Assembly (NCBI GenBank): GCA_012656075.1
Contig: JAAKBF010000035.1
Span: 248,001 to 312,000 of the forward strand
DNA length: 64,000 nt
Direction of reading: 5' to 3'
Source: Phytophthora hibernalis
Taxonomy: Eukaryota > Oomycota > Peronosporomycetes > Peronosporales > Peronosporaceae
Shown: positions 20,651-32,294 of the stretch, one piece after another
How positions within the stretch are numbered: position 1 is the first letter of the stretch
Layout of the letters: each line of letters begins with the position of its first letter
Made by a program: the position numbers and the translations under genes
The notes under the pieces: model-generated
The model's input: only the letters and a program-made list of their open reading frames with translations
What the model was told of the DNA's origin: nothing
Databases searched by the model: none

Positions 20651-23600
20651 ATGGCGGGAACGCTGCGTCGCTTCTTCGCGTCGGCGGCGGCTACAGGCGC
20701 CTTCGCGAGCGTCCGCGCGGACTCGCAGCTGTTAACCTCTGCGCAGAAGCTGTTCGACCAGATCCTGCCGCCTTCCGCGCGCTCAGGCGTCAACGAGAGC
20801 AACGCGCGTAGTGGGGACAGTGAACCGGACAAGATCTGGGCCTTGGTGGCCGTCGTGGCCACGGGGATGACGCAGGAGATAAAACAGGAGGAAGAGGAGG
20901 ATAATACAATGGACTGGCACCTGGTGCAGCTATTGGCTGAGGCGGGCGTGGGACTGCAGGAGTTCCTCTTGTACTTCACGAGTCTCTTCAACCGACTGCT
21001 GCTGGCTCCAGAGCTGCTGGCAGCCACGACGCTGCTCAAGGAGGAGTTCACAGTGTCCACGCTGCTGTTCGAGAAGTACCGGATTTTGTGGGAGACGCTG
21101 GCGTCCAAGAGAGATGCAGATCCGGAACCTGAGAGTCAAGTGGAGAACAGAAGACACAGGAAGCTCTTTGAAGGCGGTTGGCTGCTGTTTCTACTGGCCA
21201 AGAGACAACTGGGGTATCACTATGCAGGACTCGGGCAGCTCTACAATCTGCTGCTGGCCACGCTGCATCTGGTACTCACCAATGCGCAGGCGTCGCAGGC
21301 GACGGTGGAAGCTGAAGTGGCTGCAGCACTGAGTGCAATGGGAGCGGTGGGGGATAGCAATGCGTCGCCTGTTAAGTCGGGGGCAGGTGTGAAAACGAGC
21401 GCGCAGATTCTGGAAGCGCTGTGTAAAGCGCCCAAAGTGAATCCGGCGGACGTGTCCCGTGCCTCGGAGCATTTGGGCCTTGTCCTGAAGCAACTTCGGG
21501 ATGAGCAGGTGCTACAGAAAGCGGCTGAAGAGCATACGGTGCTGAGTATTGTGCTGTTTGCCGACGCTGTGCTAGAAGAAAATGTGGCTCGATTGGCCGA
21601 GCGCTATGATGACGACTACCTGGATGGGTGTGGAAATTGGACGAGCGCTTCTTTCTGGATGCGCGAATCCGACGGACCATTATGGGAACGAACCTCACTG
21701 CTCAAACGGACAATGGCTCAAACGCTACTACTTCAGGTAGCAGATTAAGTACTAACCGAAGCGCTGCGCATGGTATGCTGTCACCGGGGCGGCGAAATGT
21801 GATGGCTCGGCGACGAGATAATAGTGGCAGTGCAGTTGCTCGAGGAACGATGACGCCACCTCGCCACCACCAGCCTGGTCGTGGGATAAACTCCCCGTTG
21901 ATGCATTCCTGGCAGTGGCAAGGCTCGCCGGGTGGGTCTCGTTTCCTTCCCCCGGCGTGAGTCCACGTCCATCGCCGAGCTCCATGCGTACACCAGTCAG
22001 TGCAGCACTGGATACAAACAACTGGTTGCGTGAAACCTTGTCGAGCACAATGTTGACGCCCGTGACGCCACAACTCCGCCAGTTTTTCTCGGATTGCGCG
22101 GTGGACCCGACGGATCGTATCACACGCGTTCTGCTTGAGCACTCAGAGCTCCTACTCGCTGCGCGAACAGCAGGTCGGGTAACCGTGGGCAGCGTACGGT
22201 CAACACAGGCAATGGTGATCGATGATGATCAGGATGGCAATGTAGATGAAAACGACAGCGGGCGAAACTCGCAATTTGCATCAGGCGTTGACGACAGCTT
22301 GAAGCGCACGAAAACCTGGCGGTAGTGCTATTCTTCCGTGTGCTCGAACCATTGCTGCTCTCGGAGCGGGAACGGCTACGCAACAATGACTTCTCGAAGC
22401 TGCTAAACAACGAGGTATTTCTCGCGGCAATGTTTGCGTGCAGCGCTGAGGTAGTACTGAAGGCGCACTCACTCATTACGATATCGTATCCGTTCCTGCT
22501 CGACCACTTGCATGTGAATGCTTTTCACTTCGTCACCACAAGCGAAAGCTTCGTCAAATACGCACCAAAGTTACCTGCGGCATTGAAGAAGCACATGGGA
22601 GATGTAAAGAACCGCATATTGGACTCACTAGCGTGGAGATCGGACTCAGCGCTTTATCAACTTCTTGCTGGGGTCCACCGAACTGTTTCCGCTCCTGCTA
22701 CGCCTCTGTCAGCAGCATCCCCAAGCACTCCGAGCCTGACGGAACGTGTGAACGGGTATGGCGCCGCTACACCAACTGGTGCAGCTGGCCATGCTCCAGT
22801 GTTGCGTCTATTTTTCCGTATGATGCTTTCTCGCGCAGCCTCCAGGGTCTATCAACTCTGCAACCTTCTGAGCTTGGATTCGACGGATCAAAACCAGATC
22901 TGGACCGCTGTGAAGGAGTGCATCACCTCGCACTACGATCTGCTGAGGGACCGTCATATGGATCTGATTGTGTTGTGCAGTATTTATGCGGTATGCAAAA
23001 TCTCTCGTGCCCCCAATGTGTCTCAAGCTGCGGCAACAATGTCCTTCAAGCGCGTATTGGCGTGCTACAAACAACTCAACCGACAGACGCCCACTGGCAT
23101 CAATACGACAGGTGGAAGCCCGATTATTGCATCGCGCATGGGGAAGGCGTGACGCGCAATATCAAGCTTGATGGCCAGCATTCGCGCGGTGACATTATCA
23201 AGTTCTACAATCGCTGTTTCATTTCGTCTATGAAGGTGTTTATCCTGCAATTCCAGTTCCAGGAGTCGCAAATGGCAGCAGCTGATGCTGTTGTTGCCAA
23301 GGCATCGGGTGTACCCCCACGCCCACACCAGGTTTCACCCCTCGCAGGGAATGCAGCGCCATGGGGATAGCTTCGTCCACGTCGGACGCTGAAAGCATTG
23401 CCCGAGCAGCCTCAGAAGCCGTGCAAAAGCTTTTCCAAACGAGTGGATCTACCAGCGCGGCCGATGACAGAAACAGAGTGCTTCCCAGTACACCACCACG
23501 CCCCATTGGTTGTGGTGTGCGATCGTCACCTTTTGTTTCATCACCAGCCGTGTCGGCATTGCAGATGTTCACCTCGGCCGAAGTCCAAACGCTGCCAGTA

Positions 23601-23965
23601 TCGACTCAGCAGACGTCGCCAAAACGGATCCAGTCCTCGAATGTTTTCATGGCTCCGTTGCAGCAAGTGCGCTTGGATCGGCGCTCGGAAATGACGCCAC
23701 GTTCTCACGCGCTTTACGCATTTGGCGAGAGCCCCGCCCGGGTACTTTTCAATTGCTTCGTGGCTTGTGTTTTTCAGGTCACTTACTTGTTTTTTGTTTG
23801 CAGGATTTGGCCCTTATTAACCGCGCAGTGAACGCAGCCCCTGCAACGTTGCGACGCAGGCCTGGGCCCCCGGATCTTGTCATCGATAGCGACACCGAGC
23901 AAGATTGTGTGAGTGCCAGCCCACGAGCCACCCGTCTACGCAAGAAACAGAAAACCGTGTTGTAG
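20651..23965 (+). CDS. RBR: retinoblastoma-related (pocket) protein
   Basis: The N-terminal region (to about 21750) matches the helical RB N domain, including FLLYFTSLFNRLLL and the DERFFLDARI segment. The linker is basic and rich in Ser/Thr-Pro, consistent with CDK sites (TPPRHHQPGR, SPRPSPSS). Pocket A begins TPVTPQLRQFF (about 22055) and continues VLFFRVLEPLLLSERERL. Pocket B begins APVLRLFFRMMLSRAASRVY (about 22793) and ends with DIIKFYNRCFISSMKVFILQ (about 23188-23250). One intron, 23742-23803, precedes a basic tail ending KKQKTVL. Five successive frame changes (near 21640, 21950, 22312, 23140 and 23355) each step back one base in short homopolymers. RB proteins repress E2F-driven S-phase genes in the nucleus; that role is inherited from the family. 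Confidence 0.88.
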
Positions 23966-24105
23966 GAGCTGTCAAGGCCAGCACCAAGGAAGAAAGTACT
24001 TCGAAGTACAGTAGTTGTAGCAGCTTTTGTAGATTATGCGTACTAAAAACGATTGTTTCTTGGTGGAGTGTTTTGGCTGCAGTGACAGTTGCCTTAATAC
24101 CATGC

Positions 24106-25076
24106 TCACACCCACTTTACAACCCCTTGATCTGCAGCGATGGTCTGCGTAGCATCATCGCAGCCTTCACAGCCATTCTGCTGCAGCCATTCCACGACTG
24201 CCAGATGACCATTTTGTGCTGCCTTACGCATCGCATCCGGGGCCAGCGTCGCGCCCAAATGTTCATGAAGCCATTTCACCACATCCAATTGACCGTTGCA
24301 AGCTGCCACCTGCAACGTCAAGTATCCCGGACTTCCGATCGAGTGCGCATGCAAGAACTTCAAAAGGCCAACGCGCCGTGTTTCGCTGGCTGGTCCCAGT
24401 CGACCCACGCGAAAGGCAGCTCGCCTTTCTCCAAGATCCACTCACTCGTTTCCCAGTGACATTTGCTCATGGCAATCGACAGCGCCTTGTGGAGGCTCAT
24501 CTTGTACTCGCCATGGAGCCACTTGACAATGTCCAAATACCCAGCACCCGCCGCAACATCCACCACTTCCGTCGCGTACTCCTTCTTTGGAACCGCGTAA
24601 ATCCGAAGCCATTTCACCACCTCAACATGGCCGTTCATTAAGGCGCCACACATCTCGGTATTACCCCAGTAGCTTTTGACTTGGTGCGTATGGACGAATA
24701 GCCATTTTAGCAGCCACAAGTGTCCATTGGCGGCAACCGCAGCCATGACCTTCGTCCCGAAATCTTCGGGCGGGCAGTTCTTCACCAGCCACCGCAGTGC
24801 CTCCAAGTCACCTCGACTTGCCGCCATCTCCGTGGCAGTATTGAACAACCAGCGTCGATAGAACGGGTTCATCTCTTGTTGCTCATCACGTGCAGCAACA
24901 TACTGCATGAATCCCAAGCTGCTCGTGCATCTGTAGGCGTCGACAATGGTGAAGTCGGTTGAGAAGTTGTAGAGAAAATCGTTCACACGATACACGACGT
25001 GCGGAAGCTCCCCATCCGGCAGACAATAGCTCACTACGATGCGAACAGTAGCAAGTACTGACAAGTCAGCTCTCAT
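24106..25076 (-). CDS. ankyrin-repeat protein
   Basis: Starts MRADLSVLATVRIVVS at 25076. After about 75 residues come repeated ankyrin-like units of the oomycete type, each around 33 residues with a WL pair: MAASRGDLEALRWLVKN, ANGHLWLLKWLFVH, MNGHVEVVKWLRIY, GAGYLDIVKWLHGEY, and near the end CNGQLDVVKWLHEH and QNGHLAVVEWLQQNG. A frame change near 24375 is cured by one more T in a TTTT run. No other domain. Such proteins mediate protein contacts; the partner is unknown. Confidence 0.8.
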
Positions 25077-25234
25077 CAGGGTAGTAGTGGCGACTTTGAA
25101 GGTATCCGCGAATTCTCTGAAATTGTGTATCCAGGATGCGAATGTCCGCTAAAATGTGAACAGAAAATTAATTTCAGAGAACAAAAGCAATGGCACCAAG
25201 TTTGTATCAGCTCTCCATTATCGACGATAGCCAG

Positions 25235-26557
25235 CTAGATCATTTGGTCAGGTGAGATCGACTGTATGCTCAGGTTAAGGAGGTCCCACACAAGATTTGA
25301 GCGACGACGGCCAGGGTTGCCGACGTATGAGACTGCCTCGCCTCGGTTCAGATCAAATACGATGGTCGTGAGAGTCCAGCCCGATAAATCGCCACGCTGA
25401 TGCGACAGAGCATCATGGAATACCGGCCATGAGCGATCTTCTTGATCGCCGAGGATCGAAAGGGCCTCATCGATTGTTGTGGGCGGCGTCAGTTCACTGT
25501 AACGATGCAGGCGATGCAGACTGCTTTGATACGGCGGTTGTGTCACGCGCAGACGCTGATACTGGTTCGCGTGGAAGAATGCTGACACAGAGCTGCTTTC
25601 ACTCTTGAACTCGTAGACGACATAGCGGTTGAATGATGCCACCTCGATATTCCACACTCGCTTCGAAGGAACGTCCATCAGCTGGAAGTTGTGACCAGCA
25701 GCTTGTCCATCTCGGGTGACGATGGCAATCGCATTCTCAGCGTTTTTCGCAGTGAGCAGGTCACGCGAGATGAATCCTCTTCCCAGACCTCCAGCAAATA
25801 TCTCGGACGGCTGAACAACTATCAAAAACAAACGCACTAAGTTTCCAGCCCCAGCATTAGATCGTGTACTCCTCCGCTCACGTACAATTGAGCGAGAACG
25901 CAACGCCATTTTCATTGAAACCGAAGGCGCCCGAAGGAAGGTCGCCCAGATACGTGTAAGCAACAAACTTCGGCTCGTCGGCGATGCGAGCAATGACAAT
26001 CGCCGTGCGATTCACGTCCACCTCCCCACTGTCTTCATTGTGCGCCACCACGTGCACGTCCTGACTCGTGAGCACAATATCTGAGCACCTCAGTATCGGA
26101 TGCCGTTCTTCCGCTGCAAAGGTCTCCCTCTGGAAACTCGGTGGGATCGAATTCGAGAACTCCTCCACGATATTCTCAACGAAAATGGTCTCGAATGGTA
26201 CGCCGCTCCCTTCCGCCATCCCTTCGAGCTCCTCCACGTATTGCTGCAATGCACCAGCACACTTAACACCCATTCCACCCTAATTAGTCTTAAACTACTA
26301 CGTACAGGGAACGCAGCTCTGTGTACGGACAGATACCGATCCAGCAGCTGATGCCCCACGGACGTCTGTGCGAACGGCAGCAAAAGCGTCTGCAGCTTCG
26401 AGTTGAGTCGCATCCGATCCTGGATTTTGGCTCGAAAGCGTAGTCCCAGCTGCCTCCCGAACTCAAAGTGCGAGTCGCCATTGAACTCGAATACTTCCTC
26501 CCCATAGACAGTAGCAACAATACCCAACAGAGCGAACACCAACACATGCAGCCTCAT
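25235..26557 (-). CDS. secreted C45-type N-terminal nucleophile hydrolase/acyltransferase-like protein
   Basis: The start MRLHVLVFALLGIVATVYG at 26557 is a signal peptide. Exon 1 is 26306-26557; a 44-bp intron (26262-26305, GTACGT donor, ACTAATT branch) leads to exon 2, and a second intron (GTACGTGAG donor at about 25888) to exon 3, which ends at 25235. The core matches the acyl-CoA:6-aminopenicillanate acyltransferase (peptidase C45) family: EELEGMAEGSGVPFE, then RCSDIVL with the presumed nucleophile Cys, VVAHNEDSG, YLGDLPSGAFGFNENGVAF. These enzymes self-cleave before Cys and act on amides of fatty acids or peptides. Substrate is unknown. The chosen 3' splice site at 26262 avoids an impossibly short 26-bp intron. 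Confidence 0.75.
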
Positions 26558-26701
26558 TGATACACAACTGAGACTTTTCGAATCTGAGCCCCACTTCAAC
26601 TTGGGACCGGTCCAGCTAAAACCGTAGTGTTACCGGTTATTTCACTGAACGTTTGTATGGGCTTCTAGAAGCACCTCTTGGTGAAAACATCAGTTGCGAA
26701 A

Positions 26702-27612
26702 ATGTCTTCTCAACCGTCAAGTGCTAAGCGCAAACGTCCCACAGAGCCGCAGACCAAGCGGAAGAAACGCTCGGTGGTCGACCTGACGGAGGAAGAACAG
26801 ACGGACCAGGAGAACAGCAGCAACAGCGAGAACCAGACGATGAAGAACCCCATACACTTGGAATCCGACGACTACTTTGAGGTGCTGAGACTGTCGCGCT
26901 CCGCCTCCCAAGCCGACGTCAAGCGCGCGTACAGGAAGTTGGCGGTGCAGTGGCACCCGGACAAGAACCGCTTGAACCCGCGGGCCGAGGAGTTTTTCAA
27001 GAAGATCAGCGAGGCCTACGAGGTGCTCGGAGACTCGGAGAAGCGTAAAGCGTACGAGAGATACGGTAGAACAGGACAAGGAGCTTCGAGTCGTGCAACT
27101 CACGAACAGTTCCGAGGCTTCTCGACGCAACATGCAAAGGACATTTTCGACGCGTTCTTTGACGGTTCGGACCCTTTTGAGACGTTCTTTGGGGAAGTCA
27201 ACGTCGTGGGTCTCAGAGACGTGGGAGGTTCGAGGACCCGTTCGAGTCGATGGGTTTTGGAGGATTGGGGATGGGAGGGTTTGGAGACATGGACTCGTTC
27301 TTTAGTGATGGATTCATGGATGGACCTGCAGTCTTCTCGACCAGCTCGAGTTCGTCGTCCACGTTTACGGATCGAAATGGTCATGTGGTCATGCAGAAGA
27401 CGACCACGACCACGGGAGTGGACGGTCGGACAGAAACTGTCTCGGAGGAGTACCGCAATGGTAGACTGGTAAATTCGACAGCGTCGTCGAGTGCAAGTCG
27501 TCTGGCTGGTGCCGGACGCATGCAGCTGGAGGGAACTTCCGGCAAGGCAAGTTTGAACCGCCAGAGTCTCCCGCGTCGCGGATCAACGACTCGCGTCCGA
27601 AGTATTGATTGA
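26702..27612 (+). CDS. DnaJ (Hsp40) type B co-chaperone
   Basis: After a basic N-terminus (KRKRPTEPQTKRKKRS, a likely nuclear signal) lies a J domain at about residues 57-122: YFEVLRLSRSASQADVKRAY, WHPDKN (the HPD motif) and AYEVLGDSEKRKAYERYG. A Phe/Gly-rich region with DPFETFFG and DPFESMGFGGLGMGG resembles DNAJB2/B6. A frame change near 27225 fits one extra G missing from GGG; beyond it the frame reads to the stop at 27612. The first in-frame ATG is at 26702. It should stimulate Hsp70 ATPase activity. No zinc finger or CTD was seen. Confidence 0.85.
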
Positions 27613-27783
27613 TGAACACTTCCGACTGACCTGCTGACTGCAAAGTATCACGAGTAGCAACGGAGAAGGAGCCTAGTTGGTGGGAAAGTGTCATGAAGTG
27701 CTACGAGGAGCCACACAACGGATGACGTCAGAATAACGTAATATTTACCTCAGAAAAGCAAACATCTACTGTAGTCCTTCAAC

Positions 27784-29656
27784 TCATCCGGAGGTTAACT
27801 GCTCTTTGTGCTCCATCTCCCGCTGAATGGTCTGAATTATGTGGTGAATAAATTCGGAGGTACTTGGAGTCCGCGTCTAAAGAACAACACGCGTTAGGAA
27901 CCTTTACAGCAGAGATTGGTCATATCAGAATCGAGGTGTCTCTTACCTGGACAAAGAAAGCATGCGCCTGAAACGGGAGTTTACGCAATGCTCTACCGCT
28001 GAACCCTTCTGCCATTTCTGCAGCTTGCAATAACTCCGTCGACAATTCCAAGTCTTCGCTTCCGCTTTCCGCACCTGATAAACTCGCCATTTGGCCAACC
28101 ATTCGCTTCCTTGAAGCTTTTCTTCTCGTTAGCTCTTGATACGTGAACAGAGGCTGGCTACTTGGCTGGAGTATTCTCACACGTCGAAGTTCCTCAATAC
28201 AACTCCGCAAAATTTCGTACCGTGCATGGCACGACGGAAGTCAATGTACCTGAAGAGAGAAACAGTCAGGGATTTGTTTTATACTGCAATGCGTTCCAAC
28301 GTACTGCTTGATGTCGGCTCTGTCAACAAAAGCCACATCGATGGCTTCAGTAATGTTTGACGTAGTGAGGATCAACACATTCGAGTGTCGTTTCAACAAG
28401 TCCAACTGCGTCAGGAGTGCGTTGACCACACGAATCGCATCGGACGGCTCCAATCCGCTTACTGCTGACTTTCGAGCTGCCGTTAGCGATTCCACCTCGT
28501 CTACAATAGATGCACATGAATTTATAACGTTATTGCACAAAATCTACCGGTAGGTAACATTGCCCATGCATATAAACGTACCTATCAGCACGCAAATCAA
28601 CGAATCCTCGTCTTCCACCAGTTCCTGGATTTGCTTAAACAGCTTCATCACAAGCTTTCCGCTCTCAGAAAACCACTGCATTCATTCAAACAGATGTGGT
28701 TAGCACCTTCAAGAAAATGTCACTCTCATTAGACGTGTTCTACCTTGCTGAACAAACTGTGCGCATTAATCTCCAGGAGGACAGCATTTGGGTATCTACG
28801 TGTCATACAATCAAGCTCTGTTAGTACTGCTGTACCCACACACCAAGTCAAAATCACCACACCACGAACCTAGACGAGAGACGAATGCTGAGTTTATGAG
28901 CTAATGCCTTGCACAAACTCGTTTTCCCGGTGCCTGGCGGGCCATGCAGCAAGACCACGCGGTTCCACGAGATGATAAGCGGATTTACTTTGGAATCCGA
29001 GAAGAGCATCGCAGTCGTAGCGTAGTCCAGCACATTCCTCTTTACCGCAGTGTCGAAGATCAGTGAGTCCCAGAGCCCGTCAAAACTCATCGCTGGCAGA
29101 ATTGTCTGCTGACATGTCGTCACATTCTCATCGTCTTCCGCAGTCTCCTCCGCCGGCTCCTCCTGCACAGCATACAAAACAGTCAGTCGCCATCAACATC
29201 AGCAATTATATTACAATTGCTTCTTTAGCCACCTACATCACTGAGTTTGAACACATGTACGAATAAATGCGCCTCCGAGCGAGGAACTCCAGCTCCATTG
29301 GCCTCCTCGCTCTCCTCTCCGTCAAACTCCGTCACGTCGATGCGTCCAACGTGCACAGCCAGTGACGATTCTTCAGGCAATACAACAGAACCTACATCAT
29401 TATTAAAGATTGAGATAAAAAGTCAACATTTATGGTAAATACTCTTAGAACAGAGTATCCCGCACCTTTGGTGAAGAGTGCGCAAGTTGCGCCGAGGTGC
29501 TGAGCGACGGCTGTGCTCACTTGCTCGTAGTCAGCGACGCTCTCCTGCCTCAAGCACACTTCCACTGTGTAGTTACAGCTATTTAATCAGCAATCGGGTT
29601 AATAGTCTGCTCTCCAGGGCGACGAACGCACCGTGCACGCGGCGCACCTCCTCCAT
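27784..29656 (-). CDS. PCH2: PCH2/TRIP13 AAA+ ATPase
   Basis: This AAA+ remodeler acts on HORMA proteins (Hop1, Mad2) in meiotic checkpoint and spindle-checkpoint silencing. Exon 1 is only 25 nt (29632-29656, start MEEVRRVH), then a 67-bp intron and exon 2 from 29564. Diagnostic motifs: WDSLIFDTAVKRNVLDY, the Walker A segment NRVVLLHGPPGTGKTSLCKA (about 28910-28970), INAHSLFSKWFSESGKL, Walker B ICVLIDEVESLTAAR split by the intron near 28545, LTTSNITEAIDVAFVDRADI (sensor region), and a C-terminal AEGFSGRALRKLPFQAHA with a last exon ending at the TGA at 27784. About eight exons in all. No frame errors noticed. Confidence 0.9.
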
Positions 29657-29735
29657 CCTGCACCAAAATGTCAAGTATAGGATCTGACGAGTAATTGGAA
29701 ACTGTAATATTTTATAATGTAGCCATCTCCTAAAA

Positions 29736-32294
29736 ATGGCTACAGGTGTTGCAGTTGCAGACATGGAGGTGGTGGAGGTGGAGGCGATGCTGAGCGGCAA
29801 TGGAGGCGCCAAGAAGATCAATGCATTTGCTGGTGATCAGCGCGAAATTCGACGGCTATCGGTGGTGCCGCAACTGACGTCCTCTACGCATAGTTCGTTC
29901 GCCGACATCGACTTGGCCGAGCTGTCGCTGCTGGAAGTGCTGACCCAGGCAGCCACGGATGCCTTGGGCTCGATTCCAGCGCAGCGATGTATCGTCTACA
30001 TCTACGACAAAGCTGCGAATTTGTTGAGACCTCAGGTCGTCGTGGACTGCAACGACACAGATACCGAATCCGAAGTCACTCCAATCGAGTCAATCAATGA
30101 AGCTCCTGACCCAGCAGATGAAGTCAATTCAATCACCAGAGTTACCGATAGGATGGCCGATAAGGTGCTTAAGGCACCACTTGTCAGCTTTCCGCCTGTT
30201 GTAGGGATGGTCAGCTCTTGCTTCCTCCAGAGACGCTGCTTGCGGATGCAAGAGCCCAGCCCGGTATGGCACAAAGTATGTTGATAGCGCTCTCTTGGGG
30301 ACTTACACATTTACTGTCGACTGCAGCATCGCACCTTTCACCGAGAGTATGACGTGCCAAAGGACATGCACGTGGACTCAATCCTCTGTGCGCCAGTCAT
30401 TCTGTACCACCGAGCGACTGGGGTGATTCAGGTTGCCACTATGTACAAATACTCTCACACATCGACAACGTGCAGTCTCACATCTTAATGTTTGGTTTGA
30501 CAGCTCATAAATCGCGTCGACTTGACCGCAGAACGAAGCCTATTCGAAGAAATAGAGCGCACAGCAACACCACAAGACCCCGAGACGAATCCAGCAGCGA
30601 AGTAAGGCTGCGGCGGCTGAAGACGATCAAAGCCATGGTTAAAACAGGTTTTTCGACCAAAGATGAACAAAAGCTCCTGCACTTCACCACACACGTTGCG
30701 GTATGTTTGCAACTCCAGGTGGCTTCATGGTGATTTACTAACCGTACCATGAAATTTGGCATGCTTCGCTCATTTTCCAGCAAACCATCGAAATGACCAC
30801 GAAAAAGCTGGAAAATGGGCGCAGTCACGCCAAACTACGTGAGGACAAGGCGAAGCAGGCTTTGGACCTCCTCAAAGCTCTGAATGGGCAAATTGTAGCT
30901 CGTGTCAGCACCACTGAGATGCTGATGGCTTCCGATATTACGAAGCACACGGGTAGAAATGTATACGTACGGCGCGAGACAATTACCAGAATGCCGTCTC
31001 AAAAGGGAGAGCTGTCAGACATGCTCGGTGCCTTGGTTGTACTTACGCGCTTGCAAGCGATGTTTCGAGGGCGTCGACAGCGACGTGCTGAAAAATTTGC
31101 CGAGGAGCTCGAAAAGTTCAGGAAACAGCGCGAGCGCTTGCGAACAATGATAGTGATGCAGCGCATAGTTCCCACTCCGGAAGAAGCAAAAGCAAAAGTG
31201 CACAGGAAGCCCCAAGAAAATAAACCCACAATCAGTGTCTCGCGTCAAGCCTCTCGAAAGCGTACCGAGGTTCCAACGAAACCTGCTCAATCTCCTACCA
31301 AGATGCGTTTGACTACACCTCTCCACGGCAAACCCCGCCACAACCACGACGCCCGCCAACAGAGCCCACCCGAGTCCAACGAAGAAAAATGAGCGCAGTA
31401 AAAATCCAAACAGTCTTTCGCCGACATCGACAACGACGACAACCTCCGACACCTCTGCCAGCACAGCCCGTTGTTCACGAAAAGTTGTCCAAAAAGGTCT
31501 CCAGTGCCGTGAAAGTGCAGTCGTTTATTCGGGGTAACCTCGCTCGTAAAAGGCTCCGACGAGCGCTACCTTCTTCTCAGAGGGCACATATTATCTGCTT
31601 GCGAGTGGCATCGTCCCCAAACGAAGCTGCATCCAATCAAACCAGCCACGAAAGCCCTCGCTCAAGGCAATTGAGATCCAATACTTGTGTCTACGCAATG
31701 CCTGAACGACCAGGTAAAGTTCCGCTGATGCAACGGCGTAGCTCTTCACCTCGCTTTTCCCAAGAAGAGCGTTTTGATCTGCATCAATCACAAGAGGTGC
31801 CAGAAAGTCGTGATCAAAACGTCATTGTGGAATCAAGGAGACTTGTCGCCATTCACAAGGCTGGCGACGCATTCCGCTTCGTAAAATCTCCTGTACGGAC
31901 ACCAAAGCCACGTTGGAACCGCTTAACGTCGCCATTGATTTGGGAGACGTCTCCGCTTGAGCAAGCTCCGCCAGGTGTTGAGTTTGTCAAACATCGTCAG
32001 CCGATTGACTACCAGTCCGAGAAAGCAAGCACACCTCGCGCTGTAACAGTTCCCGAGCAGAACGCATTGGGCAATCTGAATACTCGGCTTCCTACTCTAG
32101 GGACACAAACTCGACGCGATGCGGGTAAAAGCTCTCTGTTGTGCTGCTTGTTACCAGCTCAAACGAAGACGAGCTGTATCGCATCGATACCTGCTCGTCC
32201 GCTTGCTCAAATGCGTCGTAAAGCTTTCGAAGCTAAACAACGGCAGACTCCGTCGAATGTAAATGATGCAGCAGCAGGGGATGCGGTCGCTTGA
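29736..32294 (+). CDS. GAF-domain protein with IQ motifs
   Basis: Exon 1 (29736-30275) starts MATGVAVADMEVVE; an intron at 30276-30326 leads to HRTFHREYDVPKDMHVDSIL and CAPVILYHRATGVIQ, which with the preceding region forms a GAF-like small-molecule-binding domain. Two more introns follow (about 30442-30508 and 30700-30780). The C-terminal half carries IQ-type calmodulin-binding motifs: LTRLQAMFRGRRQRRAEKF (about 31048), SAVKIQTVFRRHRQRRQ (about 31392) and SAVKVQSFIRGNLARKRLRR (about 31502). Frame changes near 30605 and 31385 fit a missing A. The end is Ser/Arg-rich and disordered. Calcium/calmodulin-linked sensing is inferred. The start is about 80 bp from the divergent PCH2 start. Confidence 0.7.

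Noticed and set aside
20651..23965. RB locus as a pseudogene or as five separate genes
   Set aside because: Domains occur in the right order and each break is a same-direction one-base step in a short run, better explained by sequence error.
26280..26305. 26-bp intron in the C45-type gene
   Set aside because: Too short for splicing; a 44-bp intron using the AG at 26262 has a suitable branch point and keeps the frame.
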